64,000 bases of DNA from Halisarca cf. caerulea (GCA_963170055.1 CAUJGJ010000161.1:2836975-2900974), one strand, 5' to 3'. Positions 23,293 to 36,184 are shown, numbered from the stretch's first letter. A program made the numbers and translations. Notes: generated from the sequence alone by a model not told the origin.

Positions 23293-26200
23293 TCAACAGG
23301 AGCATTTAGATCCTTTGGGCTCCCCCAAACCACTAGTCAGTTGTTTAGACTTCTTCAGCTCATTATTGTCAACTTCTAGCAATACTCTAATTAGAGATTT
23401 TGATACACATATTATAGTATGATATAAAAACCAGTCCCAGGAGGGCAGTATAATACGTATACATAATACACCCCACATTGGACATAAACCCTGTGTTCAA
23501 CAGGTCATTTCTGTAGTATGTGGTGCATCCTTCATTCTCCAATGAAGGCAAACTCTTCCTAAGTAGGGTACACTGACCCTGCAAACACAGTGAAACCTGC
23601 ACAGAATCACAACCACAAATTCCCCAAGGCATCTGAGAAAACATTCACAGATAATGCAAGGTGGTTGTTTTCAAAGGAAAGAACTACAATGATCACTTAA
23701 TGTATACCATGTTGGCATCGTATCTTTTGTTTGAATGATCAATTTGCATTATGCAAGGTTCAGAGATAGTCGCTGTCTACCTGAAGTCATTTCACAGAAC
23801 AAGCACAATGGTCAGTTCATACATAGCCCAATTTTTTACATATATACATACTTGCTGAGAGAGCTGAGGACATGGGGCAGATTCTTCCCTTTCATGCTGC
23901 TGACTTCACAGAACAGTGCTTTGAGGCTCTGTGAATGACAGGAATTGAATTTAATACTAATTATTCTAACCATACAAAACATGTGCCTACAACACTATGA
24001 CGCACACTTAAATCTGGTAAATACGTATGTCAGCCTCTTTATGCTGTCAATAGTGGAAAAGTACTCTACAGCTACGAAAGGGATTACAGTACACATATAT
24101 GTATGTGCGTACATCACTTGATTACACTGAAAAGCTCAACAGTTTTAGTACATAAACAAAGTGTCAAATGCATTGGGCACACGTGCACCCTTACTAGAGC
24201 CTTCTGTTGTGCCATGGTAGTCGATACCACTCTTTTAGTCTCCAAATCTGTCTTGGTTCCAATCAACATATAGGTTGTCATATCATCTCTCTGAGCAGCC
24301 TGCACAAATCAGGAAGTGCCACATAACACAAAAGCAATACATGAATTGGGAAACAATGTCAAACCTTGGCATGGTCAATCCACTTCTTAACATTCTCAAA
24401 AGATGACATGTTTGTAATATCATAGGTGACGATAACAGCATCAGCTCTTCGAAGATACAATGCACAAACCGGAGCAAATCTAAAACATGCAAGAGTGGTT
24501 AAGTATCAGTGTTGGCTAAAAGTAGAACAAGGTATGTACGTAGATATCATACAGTACATGTCCATGGACAGAGTCTGTTGGGATATATAACATTAACATG
24601 TACAGCTTACAATTCCACACAACTATGACATTGCATGTATGTACGTCCCTTTGCATATGCAATGTATGTACATATGTACATGCTTAATGGAATGGGCTGA
24701 TGAATGCATACCACACATGCCATATTGTGAAACGATGGTCCATAAATTGACCACAAACTACGTACAAGGACCACCTTCATAAAAAAGCAGTACTGTATGT
24801 ACGTACAGAGTTTAAGAGAGTATCTACAGATCTGGAGCTGCACTGCATACGTAGATGTGAGATTCAAAAAAGAATGATATCTCTTTGAAAGATTTCTTTG
24901 GTCACCACTTTTTACACACCAATGGCAGAAGGTAAGAGGAAGCAGAAAATATGTACAATATGTAGTGCAGAGCAAACAAGCAAAGAGTTCTTATGATGGC
25001 GATACTTCTGTTAACTCAAGTCACAAGCCAGAATTTAAATAACTGCAAAGTCTGGTGCACAGAGTTCCTCATCTGGGTCTATCAACACTGTGGGTGGTCA
25101 CCACCAGTCCTACTGATGATACCCACAGTTGAAAGGCTTAGCTAAAGAACTCTCTTAGCAGACTGACTGTGTTTCCAAATGATCTGAAGCCCAAGTGGAT
25201 TTTCTCAACATCAGTACAAGTACATACGTACATATAAGAAATTTTACACTCCCTTTAGCCAGTACTCCAAGTTAAACCCAAGTCTAATTATACAGAAAGG
25301 TGCACAGGATGCATGAGCACAATGGCACAGATTCCAAACACAAAAGAATCTAGATTTACACATGTATTAACTCTACAGTAATGTATGTATATATGTACAC
25401 ATGTATGTACGTACATACACGTAAGTACCTTTCCTGTCCAGCAGTATCCCAGAACTGCAGAGCAATGGTTTCTCCACTGTACTGTACCACTGTAGTCAAG
25501 TAGTCGACTCCTGAATAACATAAGAGAAGCATACACATACACAGGAGCATATGTACGTAGTTGTACACAGGAGCATATGTATATAGTTCTACACAGGAGC
25601 ATATGTAGTTGTACACAAGAATATTTTAGCAGCACAACACACTATACATGTATGTCATGGTATGTCATAGGACTAACACACTAAACAACTGGTCAAGGAG
25701 ACACTATGCTCCTTCAACATAATGTTTGGACTGTTATTAGGTACAATATGAAACAAGTACCCCTTTTATATCATAATAGTCCAACATGTTATTCAAATAC
25801 AGGATACATACACACGTAGGTACATATGTACTTATGTATGTACGTACGGTATATATATTGGGTATAGGGTATAGGGTATTCTTATTTAACCTAGGGAACC
25901 TTTAGCCAGAGGCTACTGTATATGGCACCCAAGTGGCATATTGAACAGTGTGAAATTTGCAAAGAAAAATGCTCTTCAGTAATATAATCACATGCATGGA
26001 CAGAAGGATATACACACATATTATGAATGTACGTACAGTAGAACCTCGCAATAAGACCACCCCGGAAATAAGACCACCTCAGAATTAAGACCACTTTGTT
26101 GCAGTCCGGAATTTCTCCTATGGTTTTACATGGAAATTAGTTTCAGAATAAAGACCATATTTTTTCTTCTGGATGTCAAAACCTCACAATTAAGACCACT

Positions 26201-27665
26201 TATTTGTGGATATTGCTGTTTTCTGTGGACATTAGGCTCTGAAATGACCACATCACTAGAAAGAGATGGTAAACTTGGGGTCACTTTTTTAACATTGTAA
26301 TGGAGTAACAATAAAAGAGGTGTGATGGTACAATATTTCTACAGTTTTATTGCCTTATGTGCATCCTATGTCTATAGAATGACTTCTGGATGTGCCATGC
26401 TATTCTGGGCAGTACTTTCAGAAATAAGACCACCTCAAAATTAAGACCACTTACAACGGTCCCAAGGGTGGTCGTATTTGTGAGGTTCTACTGTATGTAT
26501 GCATGCATGATCAAAGTTTGGACAGATTCACTGAATACTGTAAGACAAGCAAAAACAGTCAATGTATAGTGCAAAATAGATGCTTACAGATGTCAACTTT
26601 AGTAAATGAGGGATACTCATAGTCAAACGTTTTGATGCTTAACTAAACTTATCTCCATTATTTCCAAACACAACAGGATAATTCAGCATTATGTACGTAT
26701 GTGCTAATACCTGCATGAATAAGTTGCACTTACCAACAGTTGACTGCAAACGGTTGGGGTCCTTAGATGAACATAGATTGCTGATCAGGAGAGTCTTACC
26801 AACTCCAGAATCGCCCAAAACCACAATCTGCATAAACATACATACAAACGTACACAAATCAATACCTACGTACTGTACAAATGTGCACATGTAAGTACAT
26901 ACATATGTATGTACTTACTAACTATAGAAGTATGTAAGCAAGTAAGAACACATGTATTAACTGCATACATACACAAATCTGAGAAATACTACACATACAT
27001 GGCATTTGGTAAACTTTTGAGGAGCTAAATTTTGGTGGCTGACCACTTTTTAAATATTCGTAGAAATAAATTTTGCGGGTCTGTTGTTCAGCTGCTACCT
27101 ACCAAACAGTGCATCAACTTTTCACAGTGCACAAATTTTGTACTGCAGCACTCATCCTCGAAACACAGGAAAGTTAAGCTCCTCAAAAATTAAGAACTAC
27201 GTATACGGTAGGTACGTACTTATGTATGTATGCTGTTCTGTCTAATGTAATAAATGCATGCACATTGACACTTTCTACCACATACGTACCTTATATACTC
27301 GTGTTGGAGTCATAAACTGAGGTGGTGGATGCACAGTACTCAATGTTGCTTCGGCATTCCCATTCTCCTTGACTGGTGATTGTGAACGACTGCACTGCCC
27401 CTCTGGCGGTGGATGTGATGTGTTTTCAGCCGCAGATGATGTTACAGGCATTTCAGCACTGGGTGTGGTCAATCCAATGATATCACTAACTCTCTCTCTT
27501 ACAACTACACTTCTGCCAGACTTCACAAGGTCCTCTAAACTGTAGTTGCTGGTTGTATGCGATAGCTCATGATGACCAAAGTCTGCAACAAGGCTCTCTT
27601 CCATCGGGATGGAAGTGTCTGGAATGAAATCCAGCTTGAACAAAATGTCATCAGCTGATGCACAT
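23293..27665 (-). CDS. RASEF: large Rab gene, exons 6-12: linker and Rab GTPase
   Basis: Exon 6 (27,665-27,290) is a Ser/Pro/Glu-rich linker ending 'PTRVYK'. The GTPase follows: G1 'VVLGDSGVGKT' (26,827-26,734); switch I 'STVGVDY'; G3 'FWDTAGQER' (25,510-25,429); 'RRADAVIVTYDITN' (24,479-24,365); G4 'LIGTKTDLE' (24,299-24,195); G5 'FCEVSSMKGKNL' (23,928-23,852); tail 'VLLEVDNNELKKSKQ' to 'KGSKCSC' (23,386-23,293). G4 reads TKxD instead of the usual NKxD. The family retains GTP binding with such a change in some members, but affinity cannot be judged here. Confidence 0.88.
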
Positions 27666-30600
27666 CTGTAACATTTGTGGCAAGAACAAAGGCAAAAGAG
27701 AGAGTACATTTGTTAAATACATGCCCTTGAAATTACGACTAACTACTCCTATCCAAAATATTCCATTAGGGGATCTACACACAGTATACTGTCATGGTAC
27801 ATGGCAGGGGTGTCGAGCTATATCCCTTTAACCTAGATATTCCTTTATGTACCACATGGTTGAGAAGGATCCCACTGCCTAAAACTATGTGAAATAGCTA
27901 CATGTGTACACAAGTATGTACGTATGTACGTATGTACATTTACAAATATGTATATACGTACAGTACATACATGTATACATATTACCACAAAACTGAGTGA
28001 TTATATAGCACAAAATGTACATACACAGACACAAATTATCACAATAGCTACCACTAACAGTGCATACATCTACAGACCTTTTACGAGGTTGTGCTGTCTG
28101 CCCCAAGTCCTGATTACTACTGAAAAGGTTTCTACATGGAAAGAATTAAACGTACACATTGATACCTAAACAAACAATACAAAGATGTGTTAGCGATAAA
28201 AGTAACAGAATACCCACGTACGTACATACGTATGTATGTAAGTAGTACATATGTACATACTACACTAACAAAACGAATACATATTATTTACATACATATG
28301 TACAGTATGCTATTATGTACGTACATACGTGACACTTGACAGTATGTACTATGCAAGAATACATTTTATGCATATCCGTACACATGGTCATATGTAGGCA
28401 AGAGTATGAACTACTGTACTAAGAGATCCAGCATCATACACATGCAGGTGGCTCTCACCTGAAACTGCATGCATCAAATCGTTGCAAGTTTTGGGATAAT
28501 TTGTATTCTTTACTTTCTTTCTCTGACAATTCCTGTTTTAATCCCTCCACCTGCTTCAAGAGATCCATGATCTCAGCCTCTCTTTCAACCACAGCAACAT
28601 TGTATCTACCCTCCAAGGTCTTCTCTAGGCTGTCACCCTGTACAAGAATTGGAAGAAATACATGTTACACAGGTACCCACTATGTACGTATGTATACATA
28701 CAAAGTGAACATAGGAAACAGCAATCATCACATGTGCAGTTAAACTTAGTAAGCATCTGAGATACAAGTATTACATACGTACTCCAGGATAATAAATACA
28801 TACATACTCTGTTCCTTTTCCCACCCTTATGCACAGTACTGAAAACAACACTGATATCAGGTATCAGGTATCAGGTATCAGGTAACATTATTTCCACTGG
28901 GTAGCCTTTAGCCAGGCGATAGTAAGTACTTCTGATAGTATATACTCACTTCTTGGTCTTTGGGGGTACGTTGCTAACTAAGTTTGACTGTACATAGATA
29001 CACAAAATGTTACACAAATACTAATACGCACCTCAAGACTCACAGTAAAGGTACTGGCCAGTGCACAAATGTATGCATTTGCAATACTAGGACAACACTC
29101 ACTTTGGATGAGTATTCCAAAATAATATCATTTAAATGTCCTTCGAGTTCTTCTTCTAAACTAGCCACTTCAGCAACATGCTGTGAGTCTTTTCTGAAGC
29201 AAGAACAGAATTACGCATGTTCACACATAGATAAAAACTTACTACAGCTACAATATACAATACAGTACACAAATAAGGTAACACTAACTGGAAAAAGTTA
29301 GCAAAATGCTAGCCTTTTATCCCCAAAAAAGTTAATCCGCTAACTGCCAAATGTGTGTGAAAGGAGATAACCTCTAATCAATAAATGTTAATACTTTTCG
29401 GCGAATGGATAGCACCATTTCTCGGTTATCAAGTTAACCAAAAAGTTTCAAAAATTAGTTTGGGAGCTAGTTTAACCGATGTACAATCTTTGTCATAGTA
29501 TTTTGGCATTCTGTTATCAAAGCAGCAGACAAGGACTTTCGATCTCTATCGTCAGTGATTTCGAACCTCGAGGTCTCCCTTCTAAGTAACACCTGTGTCT
29601 CTAGCTTTTACATAATCACTCGAATCACATGTGCATAAATTAACAGCATTGTCAATTTCGGGAAATTGCTAGCGGGTAAACATTAATTGATTTATCAGCT
29701 ACCTTACAGGTAAAGTTTAACACTTGTTTCATTATCAGAAAATAGCTAACCGAGAATAGTGTTACCTTATTTACGTACTATACTGTATGTATCAAATGTA
29801 CAAATCCACACACATACACATCAGCTAAGGAATATGTGTGGTCATTACACAATAGGAACTTCATGTTCAATGAGTCACAGTATTCACACTTGTTTACTAC
29901 AATCCTCACACATTCTTTAGGAAATCATACAATGCCATCAGTTCTTCAAGAGCTGTGGTAGGTGTAGTCTCATGAGAGGAGCTACTGGTTGTAATGTCAA
30001 CATACATAGACAGATAAACAACCACAATAGGTACAATACTCAAAGTAGAGTCATTGCCCCAAAGCTGTCTACAGCAGGCCCCATCAACACAAACAAATTG
30101 CTGCTTAGTACAAACTAATTTCAGAGGTGTGCTTGTTCTAGTGTAGTAGCGCAGTACATGTAGTTGTCGCACTGTGATAAGAAACCATTTGTTGAGCATT
30201 GAACACTTTCTTGATTAATGTGGATTAAATATGTGCAAGGATCCCCACTCTGTGGAATAGTCACACAATAGGGCACTGGGAATTGACAGTCTACTATTGT
30301 AAAATCCAAACTGTTGCTGCTCAAATCCCTTGACAATGTGAAGTTAGCACTAAAAGCACTCACTTTTTCATGTGCCTTTCCAGCAACTGCAGATTTTCTT
30401 TTGATTCTTTCAACTGTTTACCTACTTCTACTAACGTTGATTCCAGATGTTGAATCAGTTGAGGGTCTGTATCAAACACCTTGTTCCAGAAGCCTTTCAG
30501 CTGTGTTGACCTGTACAGACAAGTATTGTGAGCTCAATACAACCTGCTGAATGTGCAAGGCATGCTGTGTACCATGTGGGACACAACCAGCATAGTTCTG

Positions 30601-31540
30601 AACTCACAATTGTGAGGTCACACAATTTACACTCAGTGGTAGTAACCACACTGTCATTTCTGTTATGATTTACACATTCTGGCGTCCATAGAAAGGCATA
30701 AGTGGTATGCATGTACAATGTCATGGACAGTGTACATGTAACTTGCTATTGCATCCAACAGGAGAGAGAATGCATTGCATCAACAATCACAAACTACACT
30801 GCAAGTATCGAGGAGGCTTGAAAACTGTACGATTAGGTACATGGGTGGGGGTAGGTGGGGGTAAGTGGTAATGGGGAATGTTCTCTTATTCATACATACT
30901 ACATGCTTGTACTCACAGTCAGAAGACAACTTGTGGATAGTACAGACAATTTCAATTAATACACACAAAAATGGAAAAGAAGATTGCTAACGCACTGTGC
31001 TAGATTTTCTGGTAACGACATTCTGGATGCAGCCCTACTCCATCTTTCATCACTTTCAATAGAATGCGTTTCAAATACGGACTCGTCTGCATTATACACA
31101 TCTGTGTGAGTTGTATCCACTGGACCTTCTCCTTCATCCTGTAGTTTTCTTGCGAAACTTCTAAATCCTAAGAAGAACTCGTCAAACGACAATTTCCCAT
31201 CGTTGTCTTCGTCCAACTCAGAAATAACATTCTCAACCAATTCAAAAGAATCATGACAGCGTCTCTGAAAATCTTCACAAGTAACGAAACCTCGTCTTTC
31301 TTCGTCAATCTCGTCAAAGAGTCGCTTACAATAGCGTTGGAGCTGGTCTTCGTCGGCAGATTGGATAAAAGAACGCACATTTGGAGTGCCAGGAGTACTG
31401 ACGCTAATGTGGGGTGGATCCCATGGTATAGGGCTACTCTGTATAGGTCCAGGACTCCACGGTTCGGAGAATTTACGCTTCTGTGGATTAATGGGAGACA
31501 GATTGGGAATATGATCCTTATTGCTTAGTTCGGCCGCCAT
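23293..31540 (-). CDS. RASEF: RASEF/CRACR2A-like large Rab GTPase with EF-hands and coiled coil
   Basis: Twelve phase-consistent minus-strand exons: 31,540-30,996; 30,510-30,364; 29,193-29,103; 28,637-28,459; 28,131-28,078; 27,665-27,290; 26,827-26,734; 25,510-25,429; 24,479-24,365; 24,299-24,195; 23,928-23,852; 23,386-23,293. They encode about 652 residues, complete from ATG (31,540, Kozak-like AAAATGGCG) to TGA. The domain order (N-terminal EF-hand pair, central coiled coil, linker, C-terminal Rab) is that of RASEF/Rab45, Rab44 and CRACR2A, Ca2+-linked large Rabs acting in vesicle trafficking and signalling (family knowledge). The C-terminal 'GSKCSC' ends in a Rab-type double-cysteine signal for geranylgeranylation. 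It lies head-to-head with RPS10. The symbol marks the family; orthology to RASEF rather than CRACR2A or Rab44 is not settled. Confidence 0.88.
25858..25930. repeat. dispersed repeat with (GGGTATA)n end
   Basis: Tandem 'gggtata' units are followed by 'ttcttatttaacctaggg' and 'acctttagccagaggctac'. Same plan as 28,855-28,930 and 12,957-13,025. The short tandem at one end is typical of LINE or SINE 3' ends (inference). Confidence 0.55.
26038..26494. mobile_element. pogo/Tigger-like MITE
   Basis: Ends are 'CAGTAGAACCTCGCAATAAG' and, in reverse complement, 'CAGTAGAACCTCACAAATAC', flanked by TA on both sides. 'taagaccacc' motifs repeat inside. No transposase. Located in an intron of the Rab gene. 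Confidence 0.7.
27015..27195. mobile_element. small MITE with 'ttttgaggagct' TIRs
   Basis: The left end 'ttttgaggagctaaatttt' and the right end in reverse complement 'tttttgaggagcttaacttt' match imperfectly. Intron of the Rab gene. Confidence 0.55.
28078..30510 (-). CDS. RASEF: large Rab gene, exons 2-5: coiled-coil region
   Basis: Exons at 30,510-30,364, 29,193-29,103, 28,637-28,459 and 28,131-28,078. Translations such as 'QLKGFWNKVFDTDPQLIQHL', 'LVEVGKQLKESKENLQLL', 'EVASLEEELEGHLNDIILEY', 'REAEIMDLLKQVEGLKQEL' have heptad-like Leu/Val/Ile spacing and high charge, as expected for the coiled coil between EF-hands and Rab. All joins keep frame (phases 2, 2, 0, 2, 2). Confidence 0.82.
28855..28930. 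repeat. dispersed repeat with (GGTATCA)n end
   Basis: Four 'caggtat' units lead into 'aacattatttccactggg' and 'tagcctttagccaggcgata'. Sister of 25,858-25,930 with a different tandem unit. Confidence 0.55.
29273..29774. mobile_element. MITE with perfect 16-bp TIRs
   Basis: AAATAAGGTAACACTA at the left end and its exact reverse complement at the right end. The interior of about 470 bp has no coding frame and carries several 'gttaac'/'gctaac' motifs. Intron 2 of the Rab gene. Confidence 0.75.
29908..30363 (-). other. unexplained open stretch in intron 2 of the Rab gene
   Basis: Directly after the exon-2 donor, two overlapping minus-strand frames stay open. The first (30,363-30,121) has Cys-rich content such as 'DCQFPVPYCVTIPQSGDPC'. 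The second (30,199-29,906) ends with an acidic helix-like 'ALEELMALYDFLKNV' before a stop. No family recognised. It could be an intron-retention isoform tail, a decayed element or chance. Confidence 0.3.
30996..31540 (-). CDS. RASEF: large Rab gene, exon 1: EF-hand pair
   Basis: About 181 codons. After a disordered Pro/Ser-rich start come 'LQRYCKRLFDEIDEERRGFV', a degenerate first EF-hand (loop lacking Asp at position 5), and 'VISELDEDNDGKLSFDEFF'. The second loop DEDNDGKLSFDE has the canonical D-x-D-x-D-G-x-L-x-x-x-E ligands. So one hand probably binds Ca2+ and one probably does not. The exon ends within a Gln codon (CA|GTGCGT) and resumes at 30,510. Confidence 0.88.
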
Positions 31541-31694
31541 TTTCAAAGTGGAACCACGCCTACTGGTCGGACATTTTGAGAAGAAAGGGTAAGTTCACGT
31601 GTCAAGCAATCTCCCTCAATCGGTGCCTTCTGGCTTTATTTACGTCGAAAAATTAGTTCATTGGCGATTATATACTATTTTTTACTTTCAGAGG
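31541..31694. promoter_or_regulatory. shared head-to-head promoter, Rab gene and RPS10
   Basis: The Rab ATG (31,540, minus) and the inferred RPS10 5' UTR exon (plus, ending near 31,590 at GTAAGT) are only about 20-50 bp apart, so transcription must start in overlapping sequence. No TATA box is seen. Bidirectional promoter inferred from layout. Confidence 0.6.
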
Positions 31695-33332
31695 ATGTTA
31701 ATACCGAAAAAAGAACGAACAGCCATCTATGAGCATCTTTTCAAGGAGGGTGTCATGGTGGCCAAGAAAGACTATTCTCCAAAAGCAAGGCACTCTGAAG
31801 TGGGATGCTCCAACCTATATGTTATCAAAGCTTTAACTGTGAGTGCTCTGTTTTTGTGTTTTGTATTTATTGCCTTTGTCTTTAACATAATATGGTTGGG
31901 CATGCATACGTATGAGGAGACTAGTTGAAGTATGATCGTGTGGAGAAATGTTTGTATATCGTTTAAGTCTTTTGACGCCAACTCAATCCAGCCGCTTCAG
32001 TTGTTCTCATGTTTTGCTTGTTTGCAGAGTCTGAAGTCAAGAGGTTATGTAAAGGAGCAGTACGTGTGGCAGCACTTCTACTGGTATCTGACCAATGACG
32101 GTGGGTTTAAGCACAGGTCTTTCTTCCTGAAGGTCACATAAACAGAACCAATATCATATTTATCAGCTTGTAAATGATGTGAAATCACATCCAAAGGAGC
32201 ATAATACCTATAAATATTCTTTTAGTCACTTATTGTCCACAGCCAGCTCACTGTAATTATTTGAATATCCTGTGCATTCACAGTTTTGTGTTCTGTGTAC
32301 AGGGATACAGTATCTCCGAGAATTTTTGCATCTTCCTCAAGAAATTGTACCAGCTACCCTAAAGAGACCACAGAGACAAGAGGCCTCGCGGCCGAAACCT
32401 AGAGGTATGTGTGTTAACATTAAGGTTTCTGGTTTATACTGGCTTGCAGGTGATAGGATTATCTCTTTTGTGAATTCCAAACGCTTCGCTTGAGTCCTGT
32501 TGTACATGCTTTCTTGCAGTTTAGTGGAACGGTCTCTCGATAACTGTCTATATGTAATTATTGTATTAGATATCTGTTATGTTGATAATAAGGATCTGGT
32601 TGTACTGATTTCAGCCTTGTTTTCACACTGTACTACACACTTGCATGTTAGTACACTCTGTAGAATGCACTTTCATTCTGTCATGCTCAAGGCATGCTTG
32701 CATTTATTTGAAATGCCACATGCCATCATCAGTTGAGTTACATACTCCAAGAACTTTGCCTTCCATTTTACTATGTTTGATGGTTTGCTGCTGCAGGTTA
32801 CGGAGAGGGAGACAGAGGAGCAAGGGAAGAATTACAAGATCGGGAAGGATATAGACGCACACAGCAAGAAAAAGAAGTTGGATTACCATCCAATCCAGAC
32901 ATTGTATTTGTGAGTGTACGTAACTTTTGTGGAATGACATACTATATCACGTTGTAAACATTGCATGTTGAGTTGGGTGTGTTTGCCGAAGCTGGTATAC
33001 CATACAAGATGGAGTTTGTATTGTGTTGACGCTTTATGACCTTTTAAAGTGTCCTGTTTCAGTTGTGCTGTGGACCATCTTGTTCAGTCATTGCTTTGCA
33101 ACTTAGTGGGTCATTTGCTAGGTACCTGTTCCTTATTTGATTATTGAGCATTTTACCATTGCATGTAATGGACAGTGGTAAACTCTTGAAAAGCTAACAA
33201 GCAGTGGTAAAATGGTATTAGTAACTTGGGTGTCAGAACTTTTCTGATAATGTTGCCTTGTTTACTGTTTTTTGTTTGCTTTTTTGTCTACCACAGAAAG
33301 ATGGATATGGACGAGGTGCTGGTGCTCCTTGA
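31695..33332 (+). CDS. RPS10: 40S ribosomal protein eS10
   Basis: Five coding exons: 31,695-31,838, 32,028-32,100, 32,303-32,404, 32,797-32,909 and 33,297-33,332 (stop included), all phase-consistent, giving 155 residues. A non-coding first exon probably ends near 31,590. The protein starts '[20 protein letters not shown]' and includes '[20 protein letters not shown]', '[20 protein letters not shown]' and '[19 protein letters not shown]', all eS10 signatures. It ends with the Gly-rich '[10 protein letters not shown]'. eS10 sits on the 40S beak near the mRNA entry (family knowledge). Length is close to that of other animals. Confidence 0.96.
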
Positions 33333-34189
33333 AACTAGCAAACTTTTTTGCCTGATGCAGTTGTGCAATTGCTTACATTTTTTGTTGATATGATGATCAT
33401 TTGAATTCATTTCTGAAGTGTTGAATTACAATAATTTATATGTACTTGTGTATTGTGATAAACGTCTTTGAAACTGCATATTCTTTGTCATATAGCCATG
33501 CATAATTCCCCTGTGTGAACTTGGTTTTGAGCTGTGTGACATTCCATGCATTTGGTGCCACCCCCATGCTTCAATTGATGTTACTCAACGTGCACGTAAG
33601 CGTGTCGTGTATTACACATAATGTAATCCTTATATAAGGTAGAATCCATGTCTCAGAGTGCCCTAGTGCTACAGTCCTATAGCATTTAATTATAGTCCAT
33701 TGAATTATCACAAACTTATATTTAATTACTCATTGCACATGCATGGCCAGAATTACATGCACGCTTGCGAGTACTTGTCCCATGCAGCGAGATCTAGCTA
33801 GAAGTGCATGCACCATACCCATTTGCCAGTGCATGCATAGATGTTATAATTATCCACACATGCATGCAGGAAAATTAAATGGGGTCATTATTAATTGAGC
33901 ATGATCTCCTTACAAGGTCTGCAATTATCTTTTATATAATATATGAATGCCTACAAAAGGTATCCAGTGCAATAATAGCTACTATATTCTCCAGCAAGTG
34001 CCTGCGTGCACTCATAATCTGTGTGCAATCTAACTTTGGACATATGTGACTTAGTAGCTGATAATAATTGTATGTGTGTGTGTATTAATACATATTATAT
34101 TTTACAATATAATTTATAGGTTTTGAAACAATACCTGGCTACATTTCTCAAGCGAGAAAATTTTAATAGGTAAATCCCATAGAACATTT

Positions 34190-34490
34190 TCCGGATCAGC
34201 CATTTGCAGCATATACATATGTGCGGGATGGAGGAATTTGCACACTACATGTGCACTCAGTCCAACTGAACTCTATCTACCTAAACAAAATTTGCGCTAA
34301 TGTATGGCGACCATGTTTTTCCGTGTCAATCCTACATATGGAGTACTACCGTACTCCATAATACCCCATCTAGCCTCATGTATGTATATATAGCCCTGTA
34401 TATGCGCGCCTGGCCCTTTTGCCTACCTAGTCCAAACTTATAAGTATCCTTGTTTCAAGTGTTTTTGGAGAATTCTTTATACAATTATTT
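34190..34490. repeat. fold-back family copy with nested repeat
   Basis: It matches the right arm of the element at 134-600 ('gcactcagtccaactgaact', 'acctagtcc', 'tgtttcaagtgtttttggag'). It is interrupted at about 34,295-34,375 by the 4,125-4,300 repeat ('aatcctacatatggagtac'). Confidence 0.6.
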
Positions 34491-34753
34491 CAACTTCACT
34501 GCACTTTGTGAGCATAATACCATAGTTGCAATGCACACAATTAAAAGACAAATTTAATTGAAGATTGAGTACAACCAAAATCCACAGCGATCCATATAGG
34601 ATTGATTCGATTTAATAGTGCATTGTATTTTTTGCATACATGTACATATATATACATGCATGTACTAGTGTTATAAGTTCTTAATTTTTATTATATTATA
34701 TCATATTATATTATATATTATTGTCATTACGAATTCCGGAAGTGTAACACGCT

Positions 34754-34903
<150 letters not shown>

Positions 34904-35382
34904 ATGTAATAGTTACAGTACGGTCAAGTGTGCATTGGCGTATTTATTGCTATAGTCTTGTACCCAGCCCCACTTCTGCCTGCCATTTTATTTGGGTGAG
35001 AAGGTTCAGGATAAAACTGTGGCTGAAACTGCAAATTAAGAATGCAGTGAATTTTCTTCAAAATTGCAACAAAGGCGAAAAATACAAAGCTGAAGGATAA
35101 AACTTCTTTGTATAAACCTGATACCATTGTTGCAGAGATTAACCATTATAACATATTTGCAAGTAATCAGGAACGAGGGACAGCAGCCCCACAGGTTTTT
35201 TACCCGAATTACTTGTTGTTATCATTCATTTGTATACACACAAAATCATGCATGTAATCAGCAAACGTTGAAGTGTGCATAATATATACATGTGTGCATT
35301 ATTATTTTTAATCAGTGTAATTAGATTACTTTTCATATTGATCTTAAAATTCTTTAACCATGCAGTCACTGTGGTTTATAAT

Positions 35383-35383
<1 letters not shown>

Positions 35384-35463
<80 letters not shown>

Positions 35464-35470
35464 ATGTGTG
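35384..35470. repeat. (GT)n microsatellite
   Basis: About 40 GT dinucleotides, nearly uninterrupted. Confidence 0.95.
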
Positions 35471-36184
35471 TAAGTTGCCAAAATAATAATTGATTTCTAC
35501 ACAATGTCATTAAAAATTTCCCATATCATATTGGAATTTAGCTTTATCATAATATTAGATATTATGATAGTAAATGTATATAATATCATATGATGGTAAA
35601 ATCATCATAATAATAATCAGATGATCGATGATATATAATGATGAAATCATATTTTCTATTGTCATTTGTGAAAATATGCATATCTCTATAATACTTTCAC
35701 CTTCTTCATTTGCTGTGTAAGGTTTCCTAAGTATAATGAATGATGAAACTGCATTTGCCGAGTTGCAAAAATTGCTTGCTCCTTTTCTATTATCTATGCT
35801 TGTATTACAAGTGACAACTTTACTTTGATGCTGACAGCAACTGCATGCATATGGGGGAGTACTATAGTTCTCAAGGATGAATTTACCGAAAGTCTCTCAC
35901 TGCATTTAAATTGAATGCAAAATTATATGTGCACTTATAGTCATTGCAAGATTCACCCAAAATGGCTCTTACATGAGCTCATGCAGATCTGGGGGATCAT
36001 GGAGCAGAAGTTGCAGAACTCCTCATGCATACATTACCTACCAACACCATTTTCTTCTTAGGAAGAACTTATATAATTCGTAATTTTGGTAGATTCTGAA
36101 CACAGAGTGATTGTTATCTCTTTGTATCATGATAGTAATTTCATTGTATTGTAGTCACGTAAATATATCGTAATAAATTTGTAC

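Noticed and set aside
24607..28300. Many short frames rich in Tyr, Cys, Val, His and Thr in the Rab introns
   Set aside because: They come from 'acgtac'/'tacata' low-complexity DNA common in these introns.
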